Below, one piece after another: positions 5,995 through 7,089 of a stretch of DNA of 7,089 bases (the stretch's first letter is position 1; each line of letters begins with the position of its first letter). The position numbers and the translations under genes were made by a program. The notes beneath the pieces were generated by a model. That model did no database searches. It was not told the origin of the DNA and saw only the letters and a list, made by a program, of their open reading frames with translations. The stretch is taken from contig CANCKG010000030.1 of the NCBI GenBank assembly GCA_947378515.1, forward strand, positions 1 to 7,089, in the 5' to 3' direction. The DNA comes from Gammaproteobacteria bacterium. GTDB taxonomy: Bacteria > Pseudomonadota > Gammaproteobacteria > CAISUE01.

Positions 5995-6851
5995 AGCGTT
6001 TATTGTGGGTAGGTAGTATTCTGGTCGTAATCATAGTGGCTCTCGTGACGAGAAGTGTTTTGCTGGTGCCTGAAGGTCGGAGTGCTAAAGTAGCGGACAA
6101 CGCTGCTTGGTTAGAACCAGGCCTTCATTGGCTATCACCACTCGCTCATCATGTTCATTGGCAAGATCGTCGGCAGCAAGTGTTATTGGCATCCGGTAGT
6201 CATGATCAACCCTATGTCAGCGTTACGACCTTTGATCAAAAACACGTGAATTTAGGTTATCTGGTGTTATGGCAAGTGACGGATCGGGCGGTTTTTGCAA
6301 CCCATTATTCGGGTGAGCGTCAGGCTACAAAAGCGCTTCGTGCCGCTATCAATCAAGCCTTGAGTCAATGTTGCTTGAGTGAAACCTTAGCACAATGGTT
6401 GAATGTAGGTAGTTTAACCACGAATGCGGCGCAAGCTTTAGCGGTTACTAACACGATTTTGGCTCCCAATGGCTTGAAGTTATCGCAATTAGTCATTACC
6501 GCTGTCAGTGTTCCTACCGATACGCGTGATGCTTGGCTAGAGGCTATGCGAGCACGTGATCAAGGCAGTTTAATGCAATTGGAATTGCAAACCACGACCT
6601 TAGCCGCAAGCTTGAAAGCGAGTGTGGATAGTAAAGTATCGAAAACGGTGGCTGATGCGCAAAGCCAAGCGGATGCGTTGCGGGCAGATGCAGATACGAA
6701 AGCCACCACTATTTATGCGAAGGCTTATCAGAAAGACCCTGCATTTTATGAGTTTTATATGAATTTAAAAGCCTATCAACAAGTCTTTAAAGCGCGATCA
6801 CAAGTCATCGTCCTTGACAGCCATTCCGGGTTTTTTAAATCGATGAGCTAA
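5991..6851 (+). CDS. hflC: HflC-like SPFH/band-7 membrane protein, partner of HflK
   Basis: This 286-residue protein (E. coli HflC has 334) has an N-terminal membrane anchor at about 4-26, then VPEGR (26-30) and LEPGLHWLSP (41-50), matching V.EGE and YEPGLHFKIP of HflC. The SPFH domain runs to about 175 (FDQKHVNLGYLVLWQVTD at 81-98; SVPTDTRDAWLEAMRARD at 173-190). A charged Ala-rich helical region follows (ADAQSQADALRADADTKA, 221-238), then the diagnostic HflC end AKAYQKDPAFYEFYMNLKAY (243-262) and GFFKSM (280-285). The RFG motif expected between EGE and EPGLH is absent, and the loop that lengthens E. coli HflC is missing. The start codon overlaps the hflK stop (ATGA), so the two are probably coupled for stoichiometric assembly. 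No intrinsic terminator with a T-run follows; three hairpins without T-runs do. Confidence 0.9.
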   Translation: MKRLLWVGSILVVIIVALVTRSVLLVPEGRSAKVADNAAWLEPGLHWLSPLAHHVHWQDRRQQVLLASGSHDQPYVSVTTFDQKHVNLGYLVLWQVTDRAVFATHYSGERQATKALRAAINQALSQCCLSETLAQWLNVGSLTTNAAQALAVTNTILAPNGLKLSQLVITAVSVPTDTRDAWLEAMRARDQGSLMQLELQTTTLAASLKASVDSKVSKTVADAQSQADALRADADTKATTIYAKAYQKDPAFYEFYMNLKAYQQVFKARSQVIVLDSHSGFFKSMS

Positions 6852-6864
6852 CTTTAGCATCTGC

Positions 6865-6881
6865 GCGTGGGGAACCCACGC
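6865..6881. repeat. 7-bp hairpin after hflC
   Basis: GCGTGGG pairs with CCCACGC around a GAA loop, 13 nt after the hflC stop; flanking CTG (6861) and CAG (6887) could pair further out. TAGTACAG follows, so there is no T-run and it is not a clear terminator. Confidence 0.55.
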
Positions 6882-6889
6882 TAGTACAG

Positions 6890-6932
6890 ATCAAGGGAGA
6901 GAGTCGCGATTCTCTCCCTTGATAATCCCCCA
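6890..6932 (+). repeat. Dispersed palindromic repeat, copy 2
   Basis: ATCAAGGGAGAGA (6890-6902) pairs perfectly over 13 bp with TCTCTCCCTTGAT (6911-6923) around an 8-nt loop, followed by AATCCCCCA. The block 6911-6932 matches the reverse complement of 1864-1885 at 21 of 22 positions, and CAAGGGAGAG is shared exactly. This copy is symmetric, unlike copy 1. As at copy 1, a different strong hairpin follows on its right. Confidence 0.8.
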
Positions 6933-6938
6933 CCTCGA

Positions 6939-6966
6939 AAGGAGCATCCCTTGCGGGATGCTCCTT
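6939..6966. repeat. 12-bp perfect hairpin with TTGC loop
   Basis: AAGGAGCATCCC pairs with GGGATGCTCCTT around TTGC. On the plus strand it is followed by GAAGTACC, with no T-run. On the minus strand it is followed by TCGAGG, giving only a TTT at the stem end. It might stop transcription weakly for hflC or for a gene converging from the right, but it may equally be part of the repeat element to its left. Confidence 0.6.
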
Positions 6967-7089
6967 GAAGTACCAGCAATTCTCGGTGAAAACCCGCTAT
7001 AACCCGTACTGCTATCAGTTTTAATAGTCAAAAGTCTACGAAATGAAAATCTTTAAAGTGCCGCTGCATCAGGGCTAGAGGCTTCATCA
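6967..7089. other. Unassigned right end, no supported gene
   Basis: No coding region of useful length is visible. On the minus strand, frame 7088-7053 reads DEASSPDAAAL and then stops, which could be the extreme C-terminus of a gene converging from the right or chance. On the plus strand an ATG at 7043 opens only 11 codons. An imperfect tandem of two 10-mers beginning AACCCG lies at 6991-7010. The stretch could be the rest of a dispersed repeat; I do not recognise it. Confidence 0.4.

Noticed and set aside
1864..6932. Composite transposon bounded by the two inverted repeat copies
   Set aside because: The enclosed genes are housekeeping (glyQ, hflKC) with no transposase; the copies look like independent extragenic elements.

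Overview
The window (roughly 45% GC by eye, densely packed genes) looks like a chromosomal segment of a gammaproteobacterium. The evidence is a two-subunit (alpha2beta2-type) glycyl-tRNA synthetase split into glyQ and glyS, an ArnC-type lipid glycosyltransferase, and an HflK/HflC pair whose N- and C-terminal motifs match the proteobacterial FtsH-regulator pair. A Legionellales-like (Coxiella/Legionella relative) origin is possible from the overall flavour, but this is a weak inference.

Left half, minus strand (1-3748): glyQ, a periplasmic Ntn-hydrolase of the C45/choloylglycine-hydrolase superfamily, and glyS (cut by the left edge) lie in that transcriptional order. glyQ most likely starts at a GTG at 3748, not at the far upstream ATG. 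The hydrolase begins 2 nt after the glyQ stop, so it is probably translationally coupled to glyQ. It separates two genes whose products must assemble into one enzyme and which are usually adjacent. Between the hydrolase and glyS lies a 240-nt gap packed with palindromes: an 18-bp hairpin, a looser hairpin belonging to a dispersed repeat, a 16-bp inverted repeat with a 34-nt loop, and a perfect 34-bp palindrome that overlaps the hydrolase stop codon.

Divergent intergenic region (3749-3907): it must hold the promoters of the glyQ operon and the rightward operon. A perfect TATAAT is visible on the + strand.

Right half, plus strand (3908-6851): a family-2 polyprenyl-phosphate glycosyltransferase resembling ArnC, then hflK (8-nt gap), then hflC (4-nt ATGA overlap preceded by an AAAGGAGG ribosome-binding site). 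The three genes look like one operon. The glycosyltransferase would load a sugar onto undecaprenyl phosphate at the inner membrane. HflK and HflC would form the membrane SPFH complex that modulates FtsH protease. The pair is not next to hfq/hflX as in E. coli, and both proteins are short and diverged.

Right end (6852-7089): no convincing gene. It begins with three hairpins in about 100 nt. The middle one, with its right flank, is a second copy of the repeat found between the hydrolase and glyS, in opposite orientation: a 22-nt block matches at 21 of 22 positions. This dispersed palindromic repeat is the most unusual structure in the window. No new enzyme system is evident; the hydrolase inside the glyQ-glyS operon is the most interesting protein-level oddity.
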